This document shows positions 6,959 through 13,681 of a stretch of 14,941 nucleotides of DNA, one piece after another. Below the pieces are notes generated by a model, which did no database searches, was not told the DNA's origin, and was given only the letters and a program-made list of their open reading frames with translations. Every line of letters begins with the position of its first letter. Position 1 is the stretch's first letter. The stretch is taken from assembly GCA_900769735.1 (NCBI GenBank), contig CAAGHY010000197.1, positions 1 through 14,941 of the forward strand. The letters run 5' to 3'. The translations under genes and the position numbers were made by a program. The stretch is from Rikenellaceae bacterium (lineage in GTDB: Bacteria; Bacteroidota; Bacteroidia; Bacteroidales; UBA932).

Positions 6959-6964
6959 GGGCTG

Positions 6965-6995
6965 CAAATGTACGAATAATTTACAAAACAGCAAA
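6965..6995 (-). promoter_or_regulatory. Promoter of the rplC-rpsC operon
   Basis: On the minus strand a TTTG (complement of 6992-6995) is followed after exactly 19 bases by TACATTTG (complement of 6965-6972), an excellent fit to the Bacteroidota TTTG-N19-TAnnTTTG promoter. Transcription should start near 6958. This shows that the seven ribosomal genes have their own promoter rather than depending on upstream S10/str-type genes. Confidence 0.8.
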
Positions 6996-7126
6996 ACTTT
7001 TTACCACTTAAACGTCTCTTTTCAAGAAACATATATAAAAAACCCTCTCCTGCGCCACTCCAGACAAGTTTTGTACTTCAAACTTTTTTCCTGCAAATTA
7101 CAGGATTCATTTAAGCCATAATTTTT

Positions 7127-7134
7127 TATATTTG
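7127..7134 (+). promoter_or_regulatory. -7 promoter box of the PurF-like gene
   Basis: TATATTTG is an exact TAnnTTTG match, 27 bases before the ATG at 7162. A TCCTG...CAGGA inverted repeat (7089-7105) lies just where the -33 region would be. Because a TTG start at 7132 would fall inside this box, the promoter also argues for the later ATG. Confidence 0.6.
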
Positions 7135-7161
7135 CACTCACATTACAAAAACAAATACTAT

Positions 7162-8583
7162 ATGTCTGGATTTTTTGGTTGCGTTTCACGCAACGAGTGC
7201 GTAAATGAGGTTTTTTACGGTACCGACTACCACTCACACCTGGGAACCAAACGTGCCGGTATGGCATTCTACAACGGCGAAAAATTCGTACGTTCAATCC
7301 ACTCCCTTGAGAATGGATATTTCAGAAACAAATTTGAAGATGACCTCCCTAAGTTCGGAGAATCAAATATGGGTATGGGAGTCATATCCGATTGTGAGTC
7401 CCAGCCAATCACCATTACTTCACATCTTGGAAGATACGCTGTAGTGACAGTGGCAAGGATTGACAACATTGAGGAGCTTACAAAGGAACTGCTGGAGCAA
7501 AAGCACCACTTTGCAGAGCTTTCGGATTCAAAAATCAATGCTACTGAGCTTATAGCAATCCTTATTGCGCAGGCAAACACCTTGAAGGAAGGAATTGAGC
7601 TTGTACAGCAAAAGGTAAAAGGGTCCTGTTCAATGCTTATCCTTACAGACCACGGCATATATGCTGCAAGAGACAAATTCGGCCGTACACCTATAGTCAT
7701 AGGTAAAAATGACAAAGGCTACGTTTGTGCAAGTGAAAGTTCAAGCTTTGACAACCTTGGCTACACTCACGTAAGGGATCTTGGACCTGGAGAGGTTGTA
7801 CAGATGACCGCAGACGGAATAAGGGTTGTGATTCCACCTAAGGACCGTATGCAGATGTGTTCTTTCCTATGGGTTTACTATGGCTACCCTAGTGCAAACT
7901 ATGAAGGCATAAACGTAGAGGATTCACGCTACCGCAGTGGTGCGGCAATGGCCCGCAGAGACCAGGACATTGAAGCTGATTTTGCAGCCGGCATCCCTGA
8001 CTCAGGTGTAGGACACGCTGTAGGTTATGTAAATGAGAAAGGCATCCCATACAAGAGACCATTTGTAAAATACACCCCAACCTGGCCACGCAGCTTTATG
8101 CCGCAGAACCAGAAGATGAGGGACCTTGTTGCCAAAATGAAACTGCTTCCTAACGAGCAGTTCACCAGAGGCCAGAAAATTGTCTTTATGGATGACAGTA
8201 TCGTAAGGGGCACACAGCTTAAGGACAACGTTGTAAAACTGTATGATTCTGGAGTAAAGGAGGTACATATGAGAATTGCCTGCCCTCCTCTTATCTTCCC
8301 TTGTCCGTTCCTTAACTTCTCAACATCCCGCAGCTCTTTTGACCTTTATGCAAGAAGAATCATCAGAGACCTTGAGGGAACTGAGAACCTTTCAAACGAA
8401 CTTTTATTGGAATATGCCAATCCCGACAGCACAAAGCATAAGGAGATGGTGGACACAATGCGCAAGCATCTGCAGCTTACAACATTGAAATTCCAGAGAC
8501 TGGAGGATCTTGTTGAATCCATCGGCCTTCCTAAATGCAAGTTGTGCACCCATTGTTGGGACAACAGCAGCTACATGGAATAG
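7162..8583 (+). CDS. PurF-like amidophosphoribosyltransferase paralogue, glutaminase nucleophile missing
   Basis: A 473-residue cytoplasmic protein with the two-domain layout of glutamine-PRPP amidotransferase (first step of purine synthesis). The N-terminal Ntn-type glutaminase-like domain covers about 1-230, with SHLGTKRAG (25-33), RDKFGRTP (170-177) and DLGPGEVV (206-213). The phosphoribosyltransferase domain follows, with IPDSGVGHAVGY (278-289), PRSFMPQ (309-315) and the PRPP loop FMDDSIVRGT (342-351). The expected catalytic Cys directly after Met is Ser2 (MSGFFG), and the HNG motif that forms the oxyanion hole is VAR at the equivalent place (97-99). It therefore probably cannot hydrolyse glutamine in the usual way and may use ammonia or have another role. 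The C-terminus has a Cys cluster, CKLCTHCW (459-466). I recall similar MSGFFG proteins in other Bacteroidales beside a canonical PurF. The ATG at 7162 is chosen because upstream codons overlap the promoter. Confidence 0.85.
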   Translation: MSGFFGCVSRNECVNEVFYGTDYHSHLGTKRAGMAFYNGEKFVRSIHSLENGYFRNKFEDDLPKFGESNMGMGVISDCESQPITITSHLGRYAVVTVARIDNIEELTKELLEQKHHFAELSDSKINATELIAILIAQANTLKEGIELVQQKVKGSCSMLILTDHGIYAARDKFGRTPIVIGKNDKGYVCASESSSFDNLGYTHVRDLGPGEVVQMTADGIRVVIPPKDRMQMCSFLWVYYGYPSANYEGINVEDSRYRSGAAMARRDQDIEADFAAGIPDSGVGHAVGYVNEKGIPYKRPFVKYTPTWPRSFMPQNQKMRDLVAKMKLLPNEQFTRGQKIVFMDDSIVRGTQLKDNVVKLYDSGVKEVHMRIACPPLIFPCPFLNFSTSRSSFDLYARRIIRDLEGTENLSNELLLEYANPDSTKHKEMVDTMRKHLQLTTLKFQRLEDLVESIGLPKCKLCTHCWDNSSYME

Positions 8584-8609
8584 AAGCAACTTAAAAAACT
8601 ATAAACTTT

Positions 8610-8638
8610 GGGAGCCTCCGGAAGGAGGTTCTCTTTTT
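8610..8638 (+). terminator. Rho-independent terminator after the PurF-like gene
   Basis: A stem of about 10 pairs (8610-8619 with 8624-8633, two G-U pairs) with a GGAA loop is followed by five T (8634-8638). It sits 26 bases past the stop codon and only 18 bases before the M28 peptidase start, so it separates the two genes or acts as an attenuator. Confidence 0.8.
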
Positions 8639-8656
8639 CATTTAAAACCTAAACCT

Positions 8657-10747
8657 ATGAACAAGTGTAAATTAACCCTTACATTGGTATTGTCCCTTTT
8701 CGTTACCGGTTTGATGGGACAAGAGTACACCGGGCCGTTCACCCACTCACTTATGAGTGAGAAAGTATATGACCTTATTGTTGGTGAATCATCGGGAGAC
8801 AGAGCCTATTATTACATTATGGACATTGCTCCATACGAGAGAGACCGCAAAAGTGCAGACTATAAAGGTCTGTTTATGGAGTCAGTTTATGTAGTGGACA
8901 AACTTAAGGCTGCAGGCTTTGCTGATGCCCACACAGAGATTGTAGGCAAATCAAAAACTTGGGATGGCATAAGCGCAGATGTTTGGGAGGTATCTCCTAA
9001 AACTGCAAAACTTGCCGACTACAGAGACTTGGCTGCAATGCTTGGCCAGGGAAGCAAAAGCGCAGATGTAACAGCTGAACTTGCTTGGGTAGGATACGGA
9101 TCAAAAGAGGAGATTGAGGCTGCAAACGTCAAAGGCAAGATTGCCGTTACCGAGGCTTCTGCCGGAAGAGTACACAATCTTGCGGTTGAAGCAGGTGCTG
9201 TGGGTGTGATTTCATATTACTCACCACGCCCTTTGGTTGACCCAATCCAGATACCAAACAGCGGTATCAGAGGCGGAGACAATGCAACCTTCTGCATCAA
9301 CCTTACCCCAAGGGACGGACACGTGCTTAGAGACCGCCTTCTTAAAGGTGAGAAAATTACCGTTAAGGCAAAAATTGAAACAACTACCGAGGAAACAAAC
9401 ATTGAGGTTCCTACCTGCGTAATCAAAGGTGCTGATGTAAATGCTGAGGAGATTATTCTTTGCGCCCACCTGTTTGAAGGATATGTAAAACTTGGAGCAA
9501 ATGACAACACTTCCGGCTCGGCAGCCCTTATTGAAGTTGCACGCACACTTAACCACCTTATTGAGAGCGGCCAGATTGAGAGACCAAAACGTTCTATAAG
9601 ATTCATTTGGATTCCTGAGTTCCAGGGATCAATTCCTTGGGCACAACAGAACAAGGAGATATTGAGCAGAACATTGTGCAACATCAACCTTGATATGGTT
9701 GGCTTGTGGTTGAGCAAAAGCCAGTCTTTCTATTGCCTCCACAGAACTACTATGGGTAACCCTCACTACTTGAATGATGTTGCAGAGAGTTTCTACCACT
9801 ATATGGGTGCTACCAACAAGGCTTTTGTTGCTACTGGCGTAGGAAGACCTGAGGCTTCCAAACCTGTTTACAGCGTAACAGGCTCAAGAGATCCGTTCTA
9901 TTACTCAATCAACGCACATTATGGTGCCTCAGACCACGAGGTATTCAGCGACTGGGGCGTTCAGGCGCCTGGCGTCATTATGATTACCTGGCCGGACAAC
10001 TATTATCACACATCCGGTGACCGCCCTGAGATTTGTGATCCTACACAGCTCCACAGAGCCATTGTACTTGCTGCAGCTTCTGCATACACCATTGCAGATG
10101 CAGATGAGCAGGGTGCTGTAAAGATTGCTTCTGAGGTTGCAGGAAATGCTGCAAAAAGAATGAGCATAAAGATGAAACAGGATTTGGCAGCTCTTAACAG
10201 TGCAACTGCTGAGAATTTTGCCGCTTTGTACAAAGATGCAAAATTCCACCAGGATGCTATGTACAACAATGAAATTGCCACTTTGAATACTGTTCTTGAG
10301 CTTGCCCCAGCATCTGAATCACTTAAAGCGTTTGTTGCTTCAATGTGTGAGAGCGTGAAGAGTGTATGGAATGCTAACAACAAGAGCATTGATGCAGCAA
10401 TGAAAATCAAAGCTTCCGTCCTTGGAACTGCCCCAATCAAGTCAATTGTACTTACTGCAGAGGAAAAAGCTGCAGCTAAAGTATTCCCTAAGAGTACTGC
10501 AAAGGTTAAGGAGTTCGGTTATGGTGTTTTGAATACCGTTCCTAGAGATTTAATGGAGAAATATGGTTTTGCCCAGCGCGGTGCCGTTAAAAACGGTGCT
10601 GAGATTGCAAAACTTACCACTACCGGTACAAACAGCATCCTTGACATCAAGAAAATGCTGGATGTACAGTTCCCTTCAACAGACTCTCTTGAAACCATTA
10701 CCAAATATGTGGAAATGCTTGAAGAGGCAGGTCTGGTTACTTACTAA
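8657..10747 (+). CDS. Secreted M28-family metallopeptidase with PA-like insert
   Basis: A 696-residue exported protein. Residues 1-21 form a signal peptide ending in LMGQ, a common cleavage context in this phylum. A protease-associated (PA)-like domain spans roughly 140-245, then the M28 zinc aminopeptidase core. Recognisable ligands are His271 (CAHLFEG), Asp283 (GANDNTSG), Asp346 (INLDMVG) and His451 (YYHTSGD), with Glu321 as the likely general base. Where M28 enzymes usually have EE, this has Glu321-Phe322, so one second-zinc ligand looks absent; some M28-like subfamilies have a similar single-Glu PExxG pattern. After about residue 480 comes a helical C-terminal region of unknown role. The ATG at 8657 is chosen because the open frame upstream overlaps the terminator and the previous gene, and only this start gives a signal peptide. 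Likely periplasmic or secreted peptide breakdown; exact specificity is unknown. Confidence 0.85.
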   Translation: MNKCKLTLTLVLSLFVTGLMGQEYTGPFTHSLMSEKVYDLIVGESSGDRAYYYIMDIAPYERDRKSADYKGLFMESVYVVDKLKAAGFADAHTEIVGKSKTWDGISADVWEVSPKTAKLADYRDLAAMLGQGSKSADVTAELAWVGYGSKEEIEAANVKGKIAVTEASAGRVHNLAVEAGAVGVISYYSPRPLVDPIQIPNSGIRGGDNATFCINLTPRDGHVLRDRLLKGEKITVKAKIETTTEETNIEVPTCVIKGADVNAEEIILCAHLFEGYVKLGANDNTSGSAALIEVARTLNHLIESGQIERPKRSIRFIWIPEFQGSIPWAQQNKEILSRTLCNINLDMVGLWLSKSQSFYCLHRTTMGNPHYLNDVAESFYHYMGATNKAFVATGVGRPEASKPVYSVTGSRDPFYYSINAHYGASDHEVFSDWGVQAPGVIMITWPDNYYHTSGDRPEICDPTQLHRAIVLAAASAYTIADADEQGAVKIASEVAGNAAKRMSIKMKQDLAALNSATAENFAALYKDAKFHQDAMYNNEIATLNTVLELAPASESLKAFVASMCESVKSVWNANNKSIDAAMKIKASVLGTAPIKSIVLTAEEKAAAKVFPKSTAKVKEFGYGVLNTVPRDLMEKYGFAQRGAVKNGAEIAKLTTTGTNSILDIKKMLDVQFPSTDSLETITKYVEMLEEAGLVTY

Positions 10748-10755
10748 CTGACAAT

Positions 10756-10788
10756 AAAAAAAGGGAGAATTGCTTCTCCCTTTTTTTT
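10756..10788. terminator. Bidirectional terminator between convergent peptidase genes
   Basis: A 14-base perfect inverted repeat (10756-10769 and 10774-10787) with the loop ttgc has an A-run on its left and a T-run on its right, so it works for the M28 gene on the plus strand and the C69 gene on the minus strand. The T-run overlaps the C69 stop codon at 10787-10789. Confidence 0.9.
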
Positions 10789-12418
10789 ATTTGGCAACAG
10801 CCCTCTTGTATGTGTCTGAATAACCAGGGAACATAGGTTGAGGCGGAACGCGGTCTGAATGGCCGTTGTTCTTGAATGAACCGTCCTCATTCTGGCGTTT
10901 GGTATTACCGTCAATGAATTTCACAAGAAGATACTCATCCAATGCTTTCCATTTTGCAAACAGCTTTCCAGCCTCTGCAACTGAGAAATCAGTAAGATAT
11001 TTCTGTACAGCTTTTCCTGACTTGAGCTTAAGGGCAGCCTCATCTGCTGCGGCAACAGCCTCCATCATTGCAAGTTCGTGTGCATCCACATTCTCACGCA
11101 CCTCCTTACCAATATGGTTGTAGCGCAAATATGCGAATTGTGCAATACGGTTCTGCAACCAGAACATAGAAGTTGGAGAGTACTGCAACATACTTCCGTT
11201 ACCCAAAGCATAGTGCTCTGAAATACCGTTTATACAAGTATAGAAAGGAGAAAGCGGCGAAGTGCCGGCATCATCAACTGCAAACCAGAACAAACCACCA
11301 ATCTCATCAGGCAACCAGCTGCGGCACTGACCCACAAACCAGAAACCTGTCTGCTGGGTTGCAATTGCACGCTCGTTAAGACCTTTTTTACCGTCAATTT
11401 CAAATGAAGAAGGTCTCCAACGGTAAGGAAGTTCGTTACCGCCGGCAGCAATGCCTTTAGTCATATCAAACTCTGTACCCTCATAGTGGTCGCGCATCAT
11501 ATCAGCAACATCCTTAACAGAAAGTTTCTCCTTAGCCTTGACATATAGAGGCATACGGTTAGCCGGATTGTCTCCACGCGCAAAATCAAGATATTTGCCC
11601 ATATCCTCATCGCCGTGTTTGTTGAAGAAACTCCATACACGAGCCTCACAAGCACGCATTCCGGAAAAATCAAGCGGTCCGTAAGTGTCGGCAAAGCTGA
11701 AATCACTGCCGTCACCCTCATAAAGTCCGCACTCACGTGCGTGATCTACAACATCCTTTGCATAAAGGCAGTTCTGGGGATCATCCTTAGGGAATGTTGC
11801 TATACGTGCACAGTTGGCGTGAGCCGAGATATAACCGTCGGGAATACGGATTGCAACCCATACTGCTCCCTTGTTAAGATTTTTGCCGTTCTCATATTTC
11901 GGTTTGCGGGCAATGATATCCATAAACCACACCTCATTCTTGTCTGCAAAGGAGATTGACTCTCCACTTGATGCATAACCGTACTCATCAGCCAACTGAG
12001 TATAAATCTCAATCGCCTCACGTGCAGTTTTGGCCCTCTGAAGGGTAATGTAAATCAATGAACCGTAATCCAGGATTGCTGTAGTGTCACGGAACTCCTC
12101 TCTTCCACCCCAGGTTGACTCACCAATAAGCACCTGGTGCTCATTCATATTCCCGATAACATTGTATGTATAGGGAACCTGAGGAATATAACCCAAGAAA
12201 CGCTCCTTACCCCACTCACGCACCTCAATCATCTCACCTGGCTTGTGGTAGCCTCTTGGCATATATACCAATGTACCATAACGTGTATGCGAGTCTGCCG
12301 CATAACTTACCATAACTGAACCATCTTTGCTGGCCCCCTTGGAAACCAGCAGGTTTGTACAGGCAAAAGAGTCAAAAACAAATGCCAGCAAACACAATAG
12401 ACATAGAATCTTTTTCAT
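10787..12418 (-). CDS. C69-family dipeptidase, exported
   Basis: A 543-residue peptidase of family C69 (PepD-type, Ntn hydrolase), which typically cleaves dipeptides. The N-terminus is a signal peptide ending SFA, so cleavage after Ala19 would expose Cys20 (CTNLLVSKGAS), the N-terminal nucleophile of the family. Further family features are NMNEHQVLIGEST (90-102), SISFADKNEVWFMDI and the C-terminal half with GFWFVGQCRSWLP. The A-C junction could be mistaken for a lipobox, but the Cys is the expected catalytic residue. It converges on the M28 gene, consistent with sequential peptide degradation in the periplasm, but there is no shared transcript. Its promoter overlaps that of the divergent hydrolase pair. 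Confidence 0.92.
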   Translation of the reverse strand: MKKILCLLCLLAFVFDSFACTNLLVSKGASKDGSVMVSYAADSHTRYGTLVYMPRGYHKPGEMIEVREWGKERFLGYIPQVPYTYNVIGNMNEHQVLIGESTWGGREEFRDTTAILDYGSLIYITLQRAKTAREAIEIYTQLADEYGYASSGESISFADKNEVWFMDIIARKPKYENGKNLNKGAVWVAIRIPDGYISAHANCARIATFPKDDPQNCLYAKDVVDHARECGLYEGDGSDFSFADTYGPLDFSGMRACEARVWSFFNKHGDEDMGKYLDFARGDNPANRMPLYVKAKEKLSVKDVADMMRDHYEGTEFDMTKGIAAGGNELPYRWRPSSFEIDGKKGLNERAIATQQTGFWFVGQCRSWLPDEIGGLFWFAVDDAGTSPLSPFYTCINGISEHYALGNGSMLQYSPTSMFWLQNRIAQFAYLRYNHIGKEVRENVDAHELAMMEAVAAADEAALKLKSGKAVQKYLTDFSVAEAGKLFAKWKALDEYLLVKFIDGNTKRQNEDGSFKNNGHSDRVPPQPMFPGYSDTYKRAVAK

Positions 12419-12442
12419 AAATCAATCACATTAATATTGTAA

Positions 12443-12478
12443 CAAAGATAGAAATTTACCCTAAATTTGTATAGCAAA
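12443..12478 (-). promoter_or_regulatory. Promoter of the C69 dipeptidase gene
   Basis: The minus strand shows TATCTTTG (complement of 12443-12450), an exact TAnnTTTG box 24 bases before the ATG. A TTTG (complement of 12475-12478) lies 24 bases further upstream, somewhat more than the ideal 19-21. It overlaps the divergent promoter at 12462-12469. Confidence 0.55.
12462..12469 (+). promoter_or_regulatory. -7 box for the tandem serine hydrolase operon
   Basis: TAAATTTG matches TAnnTTTG exactly, 31 bases before the ATG at 12501. An ATTG at 12436-12439 lies 22 bases upstream as a possible -33 element. The 82-base divergent region also contains AAATTT twice (12452-12457 and 12463-12468), separated by five bases. 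Confidence 0.55.
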
Positions 12479-12500
12479 TAAAACTTCAAAACTTTTCACC

Positions 12501-13661
12501 ATGCGCATTTCTAAATTTTTTATGGCAATTGCAGCATCAGTAATGTTGTTTTCTGCCTGCGCTCCAACTCAGGAGCAAAAAACAGATGAAGCCATCAATT
12601 CTGTTCTGAACGAATTCCAGGCTGTTGGCATTGCAGCTGCCGTAGTTAAAAACGGAGAGATAGTTTACAATAAATCTTTTGGTTACAAAGATCTTGAGAA
12701 CAAGACTACACTTGCAAATGACAACGTAATGAGAATTGCATCAATCTCAAAATCATTTACAGCAACTTCATTGATGCAACTTGTTGATAAAGGCATCATC
12801 TCTTTGGATGATGATGTGAGCGATCTTATTGGCTTTAAAATCAGGAACCCTCATCACCCTGATATTCCTATCACTTTGAGAATGGTTCTTTCACATACCG
12901 CCAGCATCAAGGATAAAGAGGACTACTTCACGTTGGACCATTTGAATCCTGCTGTATACGGTGACTGCATTGAGTCTTATTATACATACAAGCCAGGTGA
13001 GGACTACAACTACTCAAATATGGGCTTGAACCTTGCAGGTACAATTCTGGAGAAAGTCTCTGGAGTAAGATTTGATGATTATGTAAGGGAGAATGTAATA
13101 TGGAAACTTGGGCTTTACGGAGGACACAACATAGACTCTCTTGATGCAAACAAATTTGCCTGGATCTATTCAGTTGAGGACGGAAAGTTCGTTAAATCAG
13201 AGGGGGCTTACAGAAGCAGATCTGCAGATATGCCTGGTTATGTTTTCGGATACTCCTCTCCTATTTTCTCACCTACAGGTGGTGTTAAGATTTCAGCCCA
13301 GGATTTGGCAAAATATATGATGATGCATATGAACTACGGTGAAGTGGATGGCGTACGAATCATTTCACAGGAGAGTTCAAAAGCAATGCAGACACCTGTT
13401 GCAATAACCAAAGAGGGTGGCGTGAACAACTATGGTCTTTGCCTTACCGAGTTCCCGGATTATCTGGAAGATTATAACACTCCTGGCAACTACCCAATGG
13501 GACACACCGGCGGAGCATACGGTCTGAACAGCATTATGATATGGAGCCCTGCAGACGGTTGGGGCATTGTTGCAATGACCAACGGATACAAATCTGTTGA
13601 AGGCAAGAGTTTCTTGAAAAGCATCACAAATGCAATTTATGATGCTTGCATAAAAGAGTAA
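12501..13661 (+). CDS. Class C beta-lactamase-fold serine hydrolase, lipoprotein (tandem copy 1)
   Basis: A 386-residue lipoprotein (lipobox FSAC, Cys20) of the serine beta-lactamase/DD-peptidase superfamily. All three motifs are intact: S81-I-S-K84, Y171-S-N173, and H335-T-G337 in the place of KTG. Other family features are RNPHHPDIPITL (115-126), LSHTASI and MIWSPADGWGIVAM near the end. The lack of acidic residues right after the lipidated Cys gives no clear surface-export signal, so a periplasmic face is more likely. It is 20 bases upstream of a close paralogue on the same strand, about two thirds identical overall by eye and 49 of 58 residues identical over 78-135, so this is a tandem duplication. 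Function is probably hydrolysis of peptide or ester bonds in cell-wall-derived or dietary compounds; the substrate is unknown. Confidence 0.92.
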   Translation: MRISKFFMAIAASVMLFSACAPTQEQKTDEAINSVLNEFQAVGIAAAVVKNGEIVYNKSFGYKDLENKTTLANDNVMRIASISKSFTATSLMQLVDKGIISLDDDVSDLIGFKIRNPHHPDIPITLRMVLSHTASIKDKEDYFTLDHLNPAVYGDCIESYYTYKPGEDYNYSNMGLNLAGTILEKVSGVRFDDYVRENVIWKLGLYGGHNIDSLDANKFAWIYSVEDGKFVKSEGAYRSRSADMPGYVFGYSSPIFSPTGGVKISAQDLAKYMMMHMNYGEVDGVRIISQESSKAMQTPVAITKEGGVNNYGLCLTEFPDYLEDYNTPGNYPMGHTGGAYGLNSIMIWSPADGWGIVAMTNGYKSVEGKSFLKSITNAIYDACIKE

Positions 13662-13681
13662 CAAACTTACAGACACTTGCA

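Noticed and set aside
7066..7090. AAGTTT/AAACTT hairpin with a T-run as a terminator upstream of the PurF-like gene
   Set aside because: The stem is only six A/T-rich pairs and no plus-strand gene ends before it.
7132..7161. Earlier start of the PurF-like protein at 7132
   Set aside because: It would be a TTG codon inside the TAnnTTTG promoter box, before the expected transcription start; the ATG at 7162 gives the family-like N-terminus.
8510..8656. 49-residue N-terminal extension of the M28 peptidase
   Set aside because: It would overlap the end of the PurF-like gene and span the terminator; the signal peptide begins only at the ATG at 8657.
13646..13681. 12-residue extension of hydrolase copy 2 overlapping copy 1
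   Set aside because: The lipoprotein signal starts at 13682 and aligns with copy 1; the extension would sit ahead of the signal.
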